From contig CM070918.1 in the NCBI GenBank assembly GCA_036417435.1, positions 29,767,523 through 29,831,522 on the forward strand: a stretch of 64,000 nt of DNA, read 5' to 3'. The translations under genes and the position numbers were made by a program. Of the stretch, positions 44,401 to 53,944 are shown one piece after another. Every line of letters starts with the position of its first letter. Within the stretch, counting starts at the first letter, position 1. This DNA comes from Inia geoffrensis (lineage: Eukaryota; Chordata; Mammalia; Artiodactyla; Iniidae). The notes below the pieces were generated by a model, which saw only the letters and a list, made by a program, of their open reading frames with translations, ran no database searches and was not told the origin of the DNA.

Positions 44401-47400
44401 ACAGCCTACTTCACAAGTGGCCTGGCAGATGCAGACCCCACACAGCAGAGTTTCTAAGCTGCATCCACCAGGATCCTAATCCATGGCTAAATGCCAGACC
44501 TGCGGAATGCCAGGCAGAGGAGTGACCGCCACTCCAGATGGAGCGGGGAGAAGATCAATCTCCAGGAATCCTCCCCACCACAAAACTCTGCACTCAGTAC
44601 CAGTCAGCCTGGCTCTAGAGATGAGAAGGTGGCAAGGGTATCAGGGTCGTGTACGTCGAATGGCAGCTGGAGTCACTCACAATTCTGAAAGAAGCGCAAG
44701 ATGCTACAAGACGGGTGTGATTCTTGCTACAAGTTTTGAGAAAGCTGATATAGTTGAAGATTAATGTAGTTTCCCTGGCTGGTGCAGAGTATGGTAGCAA
44801 AGTTGCCAAATGCTGAGGGAAAACAAAGCTACTAGACATGCTGAGTCTTTACGGCCTCTGGGTTCAAAATCAGTTTGAATTACTACATGATCAAATTAAT
44901 CCAGGGCTCGCCTGGGTGTCGTCCAATTATTAAAGGGAAATGCCATAATTTCCTAATGTAAAGGGAACTGGCCTCTCCCACCCTCCCCATGCTATGACTG
45001 ACCTCATTTCTTCTAGTGCGCTGTCTCCCAAGGTCCAACCCAAATAACCCTCCAAACAAAATGGAGCTACAATTTTGCTTCACAAACTCAGAGTAAAGCT
45101 GCTATCTACAAATAAGGTAGATTTCCATAAAGGAGATATCACAGAATAAAAATCCTGAGTCAATATTAAATTGCATATTTTCATATTAAAAAAAGTGAGA
45201 AATCCAATGCTGCCTTAATGCTGGATTATGTTTTGTATATGCCTGGTCTCCTATTCAGGAATAATTAGTTATCATGTCTGGGTCTTCAGTATCACTCACT
45301 AAGTACCTAGCCTGGAGTAACTATACAAACCTCCAGCCAACCATTTGTCTACGTGCCAGGCTGTCTGCCAAGCACTGTGAAACCCGACATAACCCAGAGA
45401 CACAGTTATCATCACATATTAAGTCCCCATTTGCCCTCAAGTGCCAGCCAATGGTGTGCAGGATCAGGGCACTACATGGGCCCAAAGTGCGAGCTGGACA
45501 CTGACCAGGCTGCAACTGCGCTTAAACAGCCCACATGAGTTAGGCAGGCGGAGAAGAGGGAACGGTACCCCATGTTGAAGCAAGAACAGCACAGAGGCTG
45601 AGGGGAACTCAACAAGCAGCTAAGAAATGAGGGGACCCTTCACTGAAGATCAGTGAGAGCGACTTTTTGGCACACTACACTAGATGGTCAGCGCCCCAGG
45701 GAAGGGGTTTGTCAGTTATGTTCACTCAAGTATCCCTCAGAGCCTAGATGTGTGGCTGGCACAGGGAACCCAACCCTAAAAATAGCTTTGGGTTTTTTTC
45801 TGATTATAAAATTAATATATGCTCACTGTAGAAAACTTGGGCAATACAGAAAAGGTGAATAAGACAGTCATCTTCAGAAATCCCCCCAGCCACACAGGAT
45901 GCCTCTACGACCAGTTTGGTAAACCCAACAGCATAGTCTTGTAATTCCTAAAGCAGTGCTCTAGCAGAGCATTTTGAGAGTTTCAACTCTCAGCGACTTA
46001 TGTACGTAAGGGTGAACACTTCATTATTTGTTTTCACACAACCTCACTTGACACGCTAAAAAGAAATAAATCTACCTCTGTTCTTTGTCGACAGAAACAA
46101 CAATGCAATCTGAAGGCCTCTCTCGATCACGCTCTTGCTGAATCACTTGATAAAAGTGCTGGAAAAGCCCCTCTTTCTGAGCGTCCCTGATGCTGGCATC
46201 ATCTGGAAAATATTGATGAATTCATGTTTTTTGCAAGGCCAAAAGCAATGCACTGGTGAGCAAAAACTCTCCAGAAGAAAGGTTTCCAGGGTTTCTTACA
46301 AAAGTGTAAATGAAAGACAACACCTCTACAAAAAATAGACAAGGAAAACATAAGAAGATTCTCAACAAGACCCTTACCTAACTGAGGGTACTGGCACAGT
46401 GCATGGCTATCTCCATTCCCTTTTGAACAATCAGCCACCTTCCGCCATAATTCTTCAGTGCTGTTGGAGGCATGAAAATATTAATAGTTCACGCAAACAT
46501 GGTCTCCCTCTAAACGTGTCCCCAAAAGCCAAAAAATAAACGCCAGATTACCAAGCGAAATTTATAGGCACCTAAATAAAGCCTGTGTCTATTTAAACAC
46601 AAAATGACACTCAATAATCTGTTCTCATTTTAGAATACTATTAGTTTCTGGGATTTTTTTGCCCTTTTCCATTCATTTCCTCTTGTCTGTTACAACAAAA
46701 AGTTCTAAATGGTGCCACTGATCTTTGTCAAGTAAGACTCAGATACAAAGAGCGAGACTCACACTTTAAGGTGTTTATTCTAAAGGAAATGAGATCATTT
46801 TATTTGAAGCGTTCATCTGTTAAAGAAGGTGACATTATCTCTGAAGGTTTTCACTGGATATGGCTACAAAATGATTCAACAAGATCTGCTCACATTACTC
46901 CTAAACATTCTAGAGCTCCTGTGAGTAAGCTATTTTCCCTTGCTAAAGGCATGCAAAATAGTGCACAGATGTGGCATAATCCATCAGCCATCTAAAATAG
47001 TCCCCTTTGCTGTGATTTAACAAGAAAGGGGGCATTCGATGCACTATGTCTCCTAAATCAGGCATTTTTACTGCAGCTCCCCAGCATCCAGACACCAATG
47101 CTTCATCCACAAGGAATGTCCTGCCAGGGAAAGAACCCTGGGCAGGCAGCAATTAGCTCTTTTCTCACTAGAGGTATCACACTGCATGGCAAAGGGGCAC
47201 AGAACACCTCAGTCAAACCATGACTACTCAGCAAGCTGCCAACGAGCATCGATCCCTTTGCTCTTCCTCTGTACAGTGTTCAATCAGGTTGTGTCCACAT
47301 CCAATCTCCTGACAGAGCAGAGTCGCAGCTCCAGACTTTCAGATGCAAAGCTTTTGGCTGAGTCCATGCCTCCCCAACTGCCCTGAGAATCCTGAGCTAC

Positions 47401-50400
47401 ACAAGAATGCCTCCCTCCCCCAAGCAGGCTCTATCTTTTTAAGAATTTTTTTTTTTAATGGTTGCCTTTTTTTTGGGGGGGGGGGGTTTGTTTTGTTTTG
47501 TTTTTGTTTTTTTGCGGTAGTGCGGGCCTCTCACTGTTGTGGCCTCTCCCGTTGCGGAGCACAGGCTCCAGGCGCGCAGGCTCAGCGGCCATGGCTCACG
47601 GGCCCAGCCGCTCCACGGCACGCGGGATCCTCCCGGACCGGGGCACGAACCCGCGGTCCCCTGCGTCGGCAGGCGTACTCTCAACCATTGCGCCACCAGG
47701 GAAGCCCCTAATGATTGCTTTTTAATTAATTAATTAATTTGGCTTCATTGCTACACGCGGGCTTTCTCTAGTTGCGGTGGGGGGGCTACTCTTCGTTGTG
47801 GTGCACGGGCTTCTCATCGCGGTAGCTTCTCTTGTTGTGGAGCACAGGCTCTAGGCGCACGGGCTTCAGTAGTTGTGGCACGTGGGCTCTAGAGTGCAGG
47901 CTCAGTAGTTGTGGCGCACGGGCTTAGCTGCTCCGCGGCTTGTGGGATCTTCCCAGACCAGGGCTCGAACCTATCTCCCCTGCATTGGCAGGCGGATTCT
48001 TAACCACTGCGCCACCGGGGAAGTCCCTCCACAGGCCATTCTTCAGGCTGCCTGCTTTCTCCAACCTTTGCTACACTGTCCTCTTGCTGGCTTTCCCTCA
48101 AACTTCATACACTTACTTTCTCTTAATGAAGTGGCATATAACCTCCCCACATCCCCCTAAGTAATCAGAGTGGGCTGGGAGGCGCCCCAGAAGCTGGTTC
48201 AGCCGGGAAAGGCAGTGTAGTGTTGAAACTGCAACTGCCTGGGTATGAATCTCAGCTCCTTCTCTTACTAACCAGGAAAGCCTGAACGAGGTACTTAACA
48301 TTGTTACGCCTCAGTTTCCTCACCTATCAAATGGGGATATTAGGAGGACCTGCCCCTAAGTGTTGCTATGAATTAAATGAGTTAATACAGGTAAATCCCA
48401 TAGAATGGTGCCTGATGCAGAGTAGGCCCTCAACAGATGTAAGCCTTTATTATCCACCTCTGCCTTTAGGTTTCTTTCAGGCCCAGGGCTAAGAAAATCT
48501 CTCCTTCAGAAGATGGTCTAACAGTGCAAGCATGCTAAGTCTCCTCTTCAGGAAAATACTACCTGAGAGAAGCTAACCTCCATTAATAGTCACTCCTGAA
48601 TTCTACACTTCCAAGTGCTTCCACAGTTGAGGAGAGCATTTTTCAATTTTGAATTATTAATCTAATCTGACACAAATCTCATCTTTAATGCAGGCAAGAA
48701 AGAGACCCTGTCAAGGTTCATACATTCAAAAATCAATTCAAATATAGTTCAAGGAAACGTGCTTTTACCAAAACTACAGAGGTAGATCCAAGGCAAGAAT
48801 CTTGAGCTGCCATGTTGATTTACCCATTTAGTTTCTTAGAAGAGCCCCACCGCTGAATGTGGAAGACAGAGTAAACTAAATAAGGTAACCTTCAAAAAAG
48901 GTTTACTTACTTTGGGATACTACACGGCAGTCAAGAACAATGAGGATGAATAATCCTCTGTGACATAATGTTGAGTGAAAGAAGTTCCAGAACAATATAC
49001 CAGTGTGAGCCATTTAAGTTACAAGCAAGGGAAAAAAAATTGGGTGAGTTCTGAAAAGAGATTTTTCACTTTTTAGTACCAGACACTTTTACATCTATTT
49101 ATCCATTTCTTGGGTTAAAAAAAAATTTTAAGTGACTTTTCTTTATATACCGGGCTCTGGGGTATTGATGTGTTTCACAAGAAAATAAATTTACATTTTT
49201 TGAGCACATACCAATAGTTAGATGGTAGCAGAGAAAAGGTGTGGAGGTGTGGAAGAAGGGAGTCTTAGAAGGGAGTCTAGGGCCTGCTACAGATAACCCC
49301 CCAAGGGGGTCGCCCACGTGGAATTGACTGACAGGCCCACAAAGAAAAGGCCTGGGGGGCTGAGTCCCTCCAGGCTGCAAGTCTGTTTTAGTTCCTAGAA
49401 TCCAAATGTCTATGGAAAGGTGAAAGTTAAAGCAGAATGGCTTAAAATGATCAAGTTGACCTGAGGGACTTCCCAAAAAGCAATTATTAATAACATCAAT
49501 TTTAACAAACACATAAGTCTGCACAGCAAGACCACATCTAAATTATTACTAAAGCTTTTAGCAAATTGAGCCACAACAATAACATTTTACCTTAGCATGT
49601 CTTCACCCTTCTTTAAGTAGCCCTCTTGGGGAGAATAAGAAGTCGGCGGAAAAGGTTTATAAGGCTTACTGCTAAAAAACCAACAAAGACAAAATTACAC
49701 TTAAGAAGAAATTATTTCCCATCGCCCTCACATCGGTTTCCACAGTTCTGGTACACTCAAAGGTGATTAAGTCTTCAGTTCAACTGGGTTTTTAAAAACT
49801 CCAACAATGGTTTTTCTCAATACTTTTTTTTTCAGAACCCCTACTTTATTTTGTAATACCTATTTCTATTTTTGTCTCATTTGTTTGCTCAACGGCCTTT
49901 GCAGAGTTGACAACTGAAGGCTCAGTTCTGTCACAAGGAAAGACCATTATAAACTCACCGACAGCAAGGAGCTCCAACACAATGAACCTGATTTGCCTGA
50001 CTGAGCCGAACTAAACTTTTAAGTATGCAATGCTGGTGGTGTTTGGCAATTATGAAAAATGATAATTAATCACCATTGTTTTTTAAAAGCTTTTCTTTGC
50101 CAGATGCTCCATCAATAACACCATAAATTTTTGTGGATTATCTGCCACCTTTAATGTATCTGACACCAACTCCACAATGGAGCTTATGAAAGAAAATTCC
50201 TAAATGATTCATGTGTATCAATTGCAAGTATTAAACATCCTCGATTAAGACTACTGGGGAATTCCCTGGCAGTCCAGTGGTTAGGACTCCACGCTTCCAC
50301 TGCTGGGACCCCGGGTTTGATCCCTGGTCGGGGAACTAAGATCCCACAAGCTGCACAGCATGGCCAAAAAAAAAGACTACTGCTATATCTACGAGCCAAA

Positions 50401-50975
50401 TGCATTTTGACATACTTCCTCTTTGACACCTTCCTGCTCGTTCAAAGTTGTGTGGTTGATGAAAACATAGATTTAAATCTAAGACAAAAATAAAAGGCAA
50501 AACCTAAGAAGAAAGTGCCTGCTCCAAATTGTTAGCTGGAAGAAATATGGGGCTAAACAAGATTAACTATTATAAATTTGGACTGAGAGGGTTAAACAGT
50601 TATTAGAAAGATTTCCATTTCCGAAAAGGATAAGGAGCACAGATGCTCCACTCGACCCTCTTCTCGATGATCCTAGCCAAGTTTGAAGGCCATGAGAAGG
50701 AATAAGCAGATGGTTCAATGTGAGTAAGTCAAAAGGAAGTTGCATGTGCCTTATTTGGCTTCCTAGCAACTAGACTGAATGATGCCAAGAAAGCCAGCCT
50801 GCTCTAAGGAGAAACGCTGCAGGATACTTGGAACCCAGCGGTCGGGCAGGGGAGAGAAGGCCTCCAGACACACCCACCTGGCACAATGAACCCCGTGCCT
50901 GCTGACACCCACACTTCCCACCTCACTGGGTCCTCCCATTTCCCTCGAAGTACCCGCTGCAGCCTACCTGGCCAT
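37805..50975 (-). CDS. Six-exon minus-strand gene encoding a 193-residue protein of unrecognised family
   Basis: Join of 50,975-50,968; 49,671-49,591; 46,460-46,378; 46,202-46,076; 39,599-39,586; 38,073-37,805. Coding lengths 8, 81, 83, 127, 14 and 269 nt give 194 codons including TAA, with every intron GT-AG and every phase matching. The product starts MASSKPYKPFPPTSYSPQEG, is charged in the middle (QQERDRERPSD, residues about 85-95), and has IVLIV beside the microexon junction. It ends with a leucine-rich part (LRAGDLVDDFLARE, VQHLLFLLNEGRHLYKNE) and basic DYLKTRKG. No signal peptide, membrane segment or enzyme motif is visible, so a soluble cytoplasmic or nuclear protein is likely. The start codon has A at -3 and G at +4. 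Upstream non-coding exons could not be placed. Confidence 0.8.
38074..39585. other. Intron 5
   Basis: Mostly unique sequence without young repeats. Purine-rich GA tract at 38,394-38,439. Confidence 0.6.
38394..38439. repeat. GA-rich low-complexity tract
   Basis: Almost pure GAGA/GGGA sequence for 46 nt. Confidence 0.85.
39586..39599 (-). CDS. Exon 5, a 14-nt microexon
   Basis: Minus strand: TTTCTTTTTCATGTCCAG / AATAGTATTAATAG / GTAAATG. Fourteen nt convert incoming phase 2 to outgoing phase 1. This is exactly what is needed to join exon 4 (ending CAG AG) to exon 6 (starting TA GAT): KEQ-R-I-V-L-I-V-DRHMPLED. The pyrimidine tract is strong and the hydrophobic residues fit smoothly between the flanking exons. 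Nothing else I found in the intron has this phase combination without a stop. Confidence 0.75.
40661..40866 (+). mobile_element. Young CHR SINE
   Basis: TGCTTCCCCGGTGGCGCAG head to GCCCGCGTACCGC plus A-tail. Low divergence, intron 4, antisense to the gene. Confidence 0.95.
41421..41460. repeat. (AC)n microsatellite
   Basis: About 19 AC units with one T interruption. Confidence 0.92.
41902..42123 (+). mobile_element. Young CHR SINE with internal 15-bp duplication
   Basis: Full-length with target GGAATCATTC at 41,892-41,901 and 42,124-42,133. Inside, GGCCTGCGCGTCTGG (42,027-42,041) is immediately followed by GGCCTGCGCGTCCGG, a tandem repeat not present in the other copies here. Confidence 0.95.
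42280..42586 (+). mobile_element. LINE L2, left part
   Basis: CCTTAGCCTCGGCCAAGTCC, GAAACCTGCAACGGCCTCCT and AGTCTGAGTAATCCCATG are diverged L2 3' blocks. They continue after the insertions at 43,320. Confidence 0.5.
42587..42885 (+). mobile_element. CHR-2 SINE inside L2
   Basis: GGGACTTCCCTGGTGGTGCA head, CACAACTACTGA repeats, tail GCCAAAAATAAATC. The upstream target AAAAATGCCCCA reappears only after the adjoining L1 (43,309-43,320). Confidence 0.93.
42886..43306 (-). mobile_element. L1 3' end, 5'-truncated, reversed
   Basis: TTTATACAGCAGGCTCTTAT, ATCCCACTCCGC, ACTTACTTCACTCTGTATGA, GGCTGAGTAATATTCCATTG: the reverse of the L1 3' UTR and ORF2 end. It abuts the SINE tail. Confidence 0.88.
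43320..43820 (+). mobile_element. LINE L2, right part
   Basis: It continues L2: TTCCAAAGTCCTGGCAAGAC, AAGGCCCAGCTCAAATGATA, CTCTGTGCCCAGTACAAAGC and TTTTGTGAATGAAAAATTAA. Confidence 0.6.
43991..44275 (+). mobile_element. CHR-2 SINE lacking most of its tRNA-like head
   Basis: The head GGGCTTCCCTGGTGGCACCA jumps straight to the CTAAGC...CACAACTACTGA body, so the segment with the B-box-like GGTTCGA is missing. Target AATTCACGTTAG at 43,979-43,990 recurs as AATTCACATTAG at 44,278-44,289. Confidence 0.93.
45785..45910 (+). mobile_element. Old LINE-like fragment
   Basis: GATTATAAAATTAATATATG, CTCACTGTAGAAAACTTGGG and CAATACAGAAAAGGTGAATA resemble the repeat at 23,650. Confidence 0.4.
46076..46202 (-). 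CDS. Exon 4 of the 193-residue gene
   Basis: 127 nt, phase 1 in, 2 out; acceptor CAATATTTTCCAG, donor CAGAG/GTAGAT. It encodes ASIRDAQKEGLFQHFYQVIQ, QERDRERPSDCIVVSVDKEQ, the best-preserved protein-like stretch in the window. Confidence 0.85.
46378..46460 (-). CDS. Exon 3 of the 193-residue gene
   Basis: 83 nt, phase 2 in, 1 out; acceptor TTTTCATGCCTCCAACAG, donor TTAG/GTAAGG. It encodes TEELWRKVADCSKGNGDSHA, LCQYPQL. The intron to exon 4 is only 175 bp. Confidence 0.85.
47475..47486. repeat. G12 homopolymer beside T8
   Basis: TTTTTTTT followed directly by twelve G, then a GTTTT-repeat. It sits in the tail of the reversed SINE at 47,487. Confidence 0.85.
47487..47706 (-). mobile_element. 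Young CHR SINE, reversed
   Basis: TTTGCGGTAGTGCGGGCCTC to CACCAGGGAAGCCCC. Target AATGGTTGCCTTTT (47,457) recurs as AATGATTGCTTTTT (47,710). Confidence 0.93.
47722..48027 (-). mobile_element. CHR-2 SINE, reversed
   Basis: TTAATTAATTAATTTGGC tail, GCGGGCTTTCTCTAGTTGCG, TAGTTGTGGC repeats, CACTGCGCCACCGGGGAAG head. Same orientation as the neighbouring SINE. Confidence 0.93.
48200..48440 (+). mobile_element. MIR SINE
   Basis: AACTGCCTGGGTATGAATCTC, trimmed; CCTCAGTTTCCTCACCTATC; GAATTAAATGAGTTAATACA; GTAGGCCCTCAACAGATG. Full MIR order. Confidence 0.9.
49591..49671 (-). CDS. Exon 2 of the 193-residue gene
   Basis: 81 nt, phase 2/2; acceptor GGTTTTTTAG, donor CTAAG/GTAAAATG. It encodes SKPYKPFPPTSYSPQEGYLK, KGEDML. 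The other two frames contain early stops. An alternative acceptor 3 nt downstream (TTAGCAG) would drop one residue. Confidence 0.8.
49672..50967. other. Intron 1
   Basis: Unique AT-rich sequence with one CHR-1 SINE at 50,257. Confidence 0.55.
50257..50372 (+). mobile_element. CHR-1 type SINE with target duplication
   Basis: GGAATTCCCTGGCAGTCCAG head, GGGGAACTAAGATCCC, A-tail. AAGACTACTG at 50,247-50,256 and 50,373-50,382. Confidence 0.95.
50968..50975 (-). CDS. Exon 1 coding part (ATG GCC AG)
   Basis: Minus strand TTAGC-ATGGCCAG/GTAGGC: a start codon in good context (A at -3, G at +4), then a GT donor after 8 nt in phase 2, joining exon 2 as M-A-S. The 5' UTR extends above 50,975, where a few CpGs (GTCCGGCACCCGACTACTCG) are seen, but no TATA box or strong CpG island. 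Confidence 0.6.
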
Positions 50976-51539
50976 GCTAATGTCCGGCACCCGACTACTC
51001 GAAACTCCTTTCAGGACCACCTTTCAAACTCCAGTAACATCAGATGAGTAGTTTGGCCCAGCCATCAAAGAATAACTTCCACTTCTCCATGGGAGGGAAG
51101 GCCTCATGCACTCTTAATGCACCTCGGCCAGCTGGACAAAGGATTTCGCAGACTGAGCCAAAGCACTGAGAAAGGCAGGCACATATATCGGCTAGGGTGC
51201 CAGAGGCCTGAGAAACATCCCTCCTCAAGAGTAGAAGATATGCACTCAGGCAGGAACTGCCTTTGTGGGAGTACATAGATAGGCACGTGAAGTACGTCCC
51301 CATTACGATGCAAATGGCCAAAGGAAGGCTTGAACATTATTAAATGTTGCAAGGTCACCCTGAGCCCTGGCAATGCCACTCTATTTTGCCACGTTCTCTG
51401 TGGCCTCCCTCTAACTGGTGGCACCGATTAAACTGCAGTTCCTCTCCTACTCACTTTGTGAATAGCAGATTAACCGCTGTCTAACAGACAATGGAACTTA
51501 CAAATGCATCTGGGACATGCATACGGTTTCCCAGTTATT
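50976..51539. other. Region upstream of the start codon
   Basis: Expected 5' UTR/promoter or further intron. The open minus frames at 51,040-51,424 have no splice support. Confidence 0.35.
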
Positions 51540-51860
51540 CACTGAAGATTTTCCAATGCATTATATTTAAGCCTTATAACAACCATACAAGCTGGGTAAT
51601 ATCAACCTCCACACACACACCTTTTAAAAACAGATGAGGAGGGAATTCCCTGGCAGTCCAGTGGTTAGGGCTCGGCACTCTCACTGCCAGGGGCCCGGGG
51701 TTCAATCCCTGGCCGGGGAACTAAGATCCCCGCAAGCCACACAGGGCAGCCAAAAAAAAAAAAAAAAAAAGATGAGGAAACTGAAGCTCAGGTCATATGA
51801 CTTGCCACACGGCTAAGCTGTAAAGCCCAAATGCAAATCCAGGTGTGTGTGACTCAAAAA
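51540..51860 (-). mobile_element. MIR SINE split by CHR-1
   Basis: Left part 51,540-51,640 (TTATAACAACCATACAAGCT...AACAGATGAGGA), right part 51,770-51,860 (AGATGAGGAAACTGAAGCTC, TGACTTGCCACACGGCTAAG). Collinear across the inserted SINE. Confidence 0.8.
51641..51769 (+). mobile_element. CHR-1 type SINE inside MIR
   Basis: GGGAATTCCCTGGCAGTCCA head to an 18-A tail. AGATGAGGA duplicated at 51,632-51,640 and 51,770-51,778. Confidence 0.95.
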
Positions 51861-52164
51861 CCAGGTTCTTTTTAATATCTCACAGTCTAGAAATTCTAGG
51901 GTTAACCCAGGAAGTCTGCAAGTGAAAAAATTAGAAACAGCAACAAAAGAAGGCCAAGTAAAAGGGATAAAGATATTAAGTCATCGTATATTCTTATGGA
52001 AAGTAAAGTCACACTCGCAAAAAAATTCTCACCGAGAACTTACGGAGTATGAGGGAGGAGGGCTCCACAGCGCCTGGGGACTCCTCTCCGGCCCCTGTTA
52101 CAGCAGGCGAAGAGTCTTCTGCCACACATCTGGGTGGACCGCCTAAGTAAGAGCAATTCAAAAT
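51861..52164. other. Unique sequence, exon-like segment on the minus strand
   Basis: Between 52,034 and 52,144 a minus-strand segment lies between a TTACTTAG acceptor and a strong CTCC/GTAAGTTC donor. It could be a non-coding 5' exon of the gene starting at 50,975. Coding use is not supported. Confidence 0.3.
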
Positions 52165-52447
52165 TCAAACCTCAAGAGTGATGTGGAGGAACTGGAATTC
52201 TCACATGCTGCTGGTGGGAATGTAAAACGGTACAATCACCTCAGCGAGCAATTTGGCAGTTTCTTAAAACGTAAAACACGTAACCAGGCCAGTCCATGCC
52301 TAGATTTTTACTCGATAAAAATGAAAGCACGTGTCTATGCAGACTTGTAGACAAATGTTCGCAGCAGCTTTATTTGTAATAGCCAAAACCTGGAAATATC
52401 CATCAAATATCCATGTGAATGGAAAAATGAATTGTAGTACATCCATA

Positions 52448-52835
52448 CATCTTAGCCTGCTCAGGCTGCCATTAACAAAATACCATAGACTGGGTGGCAA
52501 AACAACAGAAATTTATTTTATAAGAGTTCTGGAAGCTGGGAGTCTGGGATCAGGATGTCAGCAAGGTTGAGTTCTGGTGAGCCTCTGTCCCTGGCTTGCA
52601 GATGGCCACCTTCTTGCTGTGTCCTCACATGGCTTTCCTCGGTGCATGCACACAGACAGAAATCTCTATCTCTTCCCCTTCTTATAAGGCCACCATCCTA
52701 TTGGATTAGGACCCCACCCTTTTGACCTCATTTAATCTTAATCACCTCCTAAAAGCCCTGTCTCCAAATACGGTCACAATATGGGTTAAGGCTTCAACAT
52801 ATGAATTATAGGGGAACACAATTTAGGCCATAGCA
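52448..52835 (-). mobile_element. Solo MaLR-type LTR (MLT1/MST-like)
   Basis: Minus-strand LTR beginning TGCTATGGCC and ending AACAGACTAA-like GCAGGCTAAGATG, with CACATTTAAATGAGG-type body and ACCCAGTCTATGGTATTTTG near the end. A 5-bp target duplication CCATA flanks it (52,443-52,447 and 52,836-52,840). An old retroviral-like solo LTR with no internal genes. Confidence 0.85.
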
Positions 52836-52953
52836 CCATAAAATGGAATATTACTCAGCAATAAAGAAGCAGAGTACTAATCCACCCAACACGGAAGAAT
52901 CGCAAAATAATTATGCTGAATGAAAGCAGAAGCTTCCCCTCCAAAAAAATATA

Positions 52954-53944
52954 CAGTAGTCCCCTCTTATCTACAGGAGATACATTCCAAGACCCCCAGT
53001 GGATTCCTGGGACCTCAGATGGTGCCAAACTCTACATATACCATGTTTTTCCTGTACATTCATATCTATGTTTAATTGATAAATTAGATACAGTCAGAGA
53101 TTAACAATAATAATAAGATAGAAAAATTATAATACACTATAATAAATATTATATGAATGTGGTCTCTTTCTCAAAATATCTTATTGTATTGTACTCACAC
53201 TTCTTGTGATGATGTGAGATGATAAAATGCCTGCGTGATGAGAGTGAGGTGAATTGTGACACAGGCCTTGTGACATGGCATTAGGCTACTCTTGACCTTC
53301 TGATGATAAGTAAAAAGGAGAGTAATCTGGGCTTCCCTGGTGGCGCAGTGGTTAAGAATCCACCTGCTAATGCAGGGGACACAGGTTCAAGCCCTGGTCG
53401 GGGAAGATCCCACATGCCGCGGAGCAACTAAGCCCGTGTGCCACAACTACTGAGCCTGCACTCTAGAGCCCGTGATCCACAACTACTGAAGCCTGTGTGC
53501 CACAACTACTGAAGCCCACACGCCTAGAGCCCGTGCTCTGCAACAAGAGAAGCCACTGCGATGAGAAGCCCACACACCGCAACAAAGAGTAGCCCCCGCT
53601 CTCAGCAACTAGAGAAAACCCGCGTGCAGCAGCAAAGACCAAATGCAGCCAAAAATTAAATAAATGAATAAATAAATTTATTTTTAAAAAAGGAAGATAA
53701 TCTGCTTCCAGTGATCCTGGATCACCAAGACATGGCATGTTGACGGTTCGGGATCCCAGGCAGGACAGAGTGGGACGGCAAGAGATTTCATCATGCTATT
53801 CAGAATCATGCACAATTTAAAACTTATGAGTGGCTTATTTCTGGAATTTTCCTGAAATATTTCCATTTAATATTTTTGGACTGTGGTTGACCACAGGTAA
53901 CTGAAGCTACAGAAAGCAAAACCAAAGATAAGGGGTGACTACTG
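52954..53944. mobile_element. Tigger-type DNA transposon, non-autonomous, split by CHR-2
   Basis: Ends CAGTAGTCCCCTCTTATCTA and AAAGATAAGGGGTGACTACTG are inverted repeats, flanked by TA on both sides (52,952-52,953; 53,945-53,946). The interior has CTTGTGATGATGTGAGATGA and GTTGACCACAGGTAACTGAA blocks. Without the SINE it is about 0.62 kb and has no transposase. The exact Tigger/MER44 subfamily is not certain. Confidence 0.85.
53330..53691 (+). mobile_element. CHR-2 SINE inside the Tigger element
   Basis: GGCTTCCCTGGTGGCGCAG head, three CACAACTACTGA units, AATAAATAAATTTATTTTTAA tail (trimmed). GGAGAGTAATCTG (53,317-53,329) and GGAAGATAATCTG (53,692-53,704) are the target copies. Confidence 0.95.

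Larger units (their letters stand above)
39600..46075. other. Intron 4 (about 6.5 kb)
   Basis: Holds four plus-strand CHR SINEs (40,661; 41,902; 42,587; 43,991), an L2, an L1 end and an (AC)n run, otherwise unique sequence. A plus-strand open frame at 44,483-44,764 looks like chance. Confidence 0.65.
46461..49590. other. Intron 2
   Basis: Contains two reversed CHR SINEs (47,487; 47,722), a MIR (48,200) and unique sequence. A weak L1-like stretch lies at 48,890-49,040 (GATACTACACGGCAGTCAAG). Confidence 0.6.

Noticed and set aside
44483..44764. 93-codon plus-strand open frame in intron 4
   Set aside because: Short, no splice or start context, antisense to the gene, no recognisable domain.
52034..52144. 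Coding use of the exon-like segment upstream of the gene
   Set aside because: Its only phase-compatible frame is Arg/Cys-rich and unlike the rest of the protein, while exon 1 at 50,968 supplies a proper start codon in the right phase.
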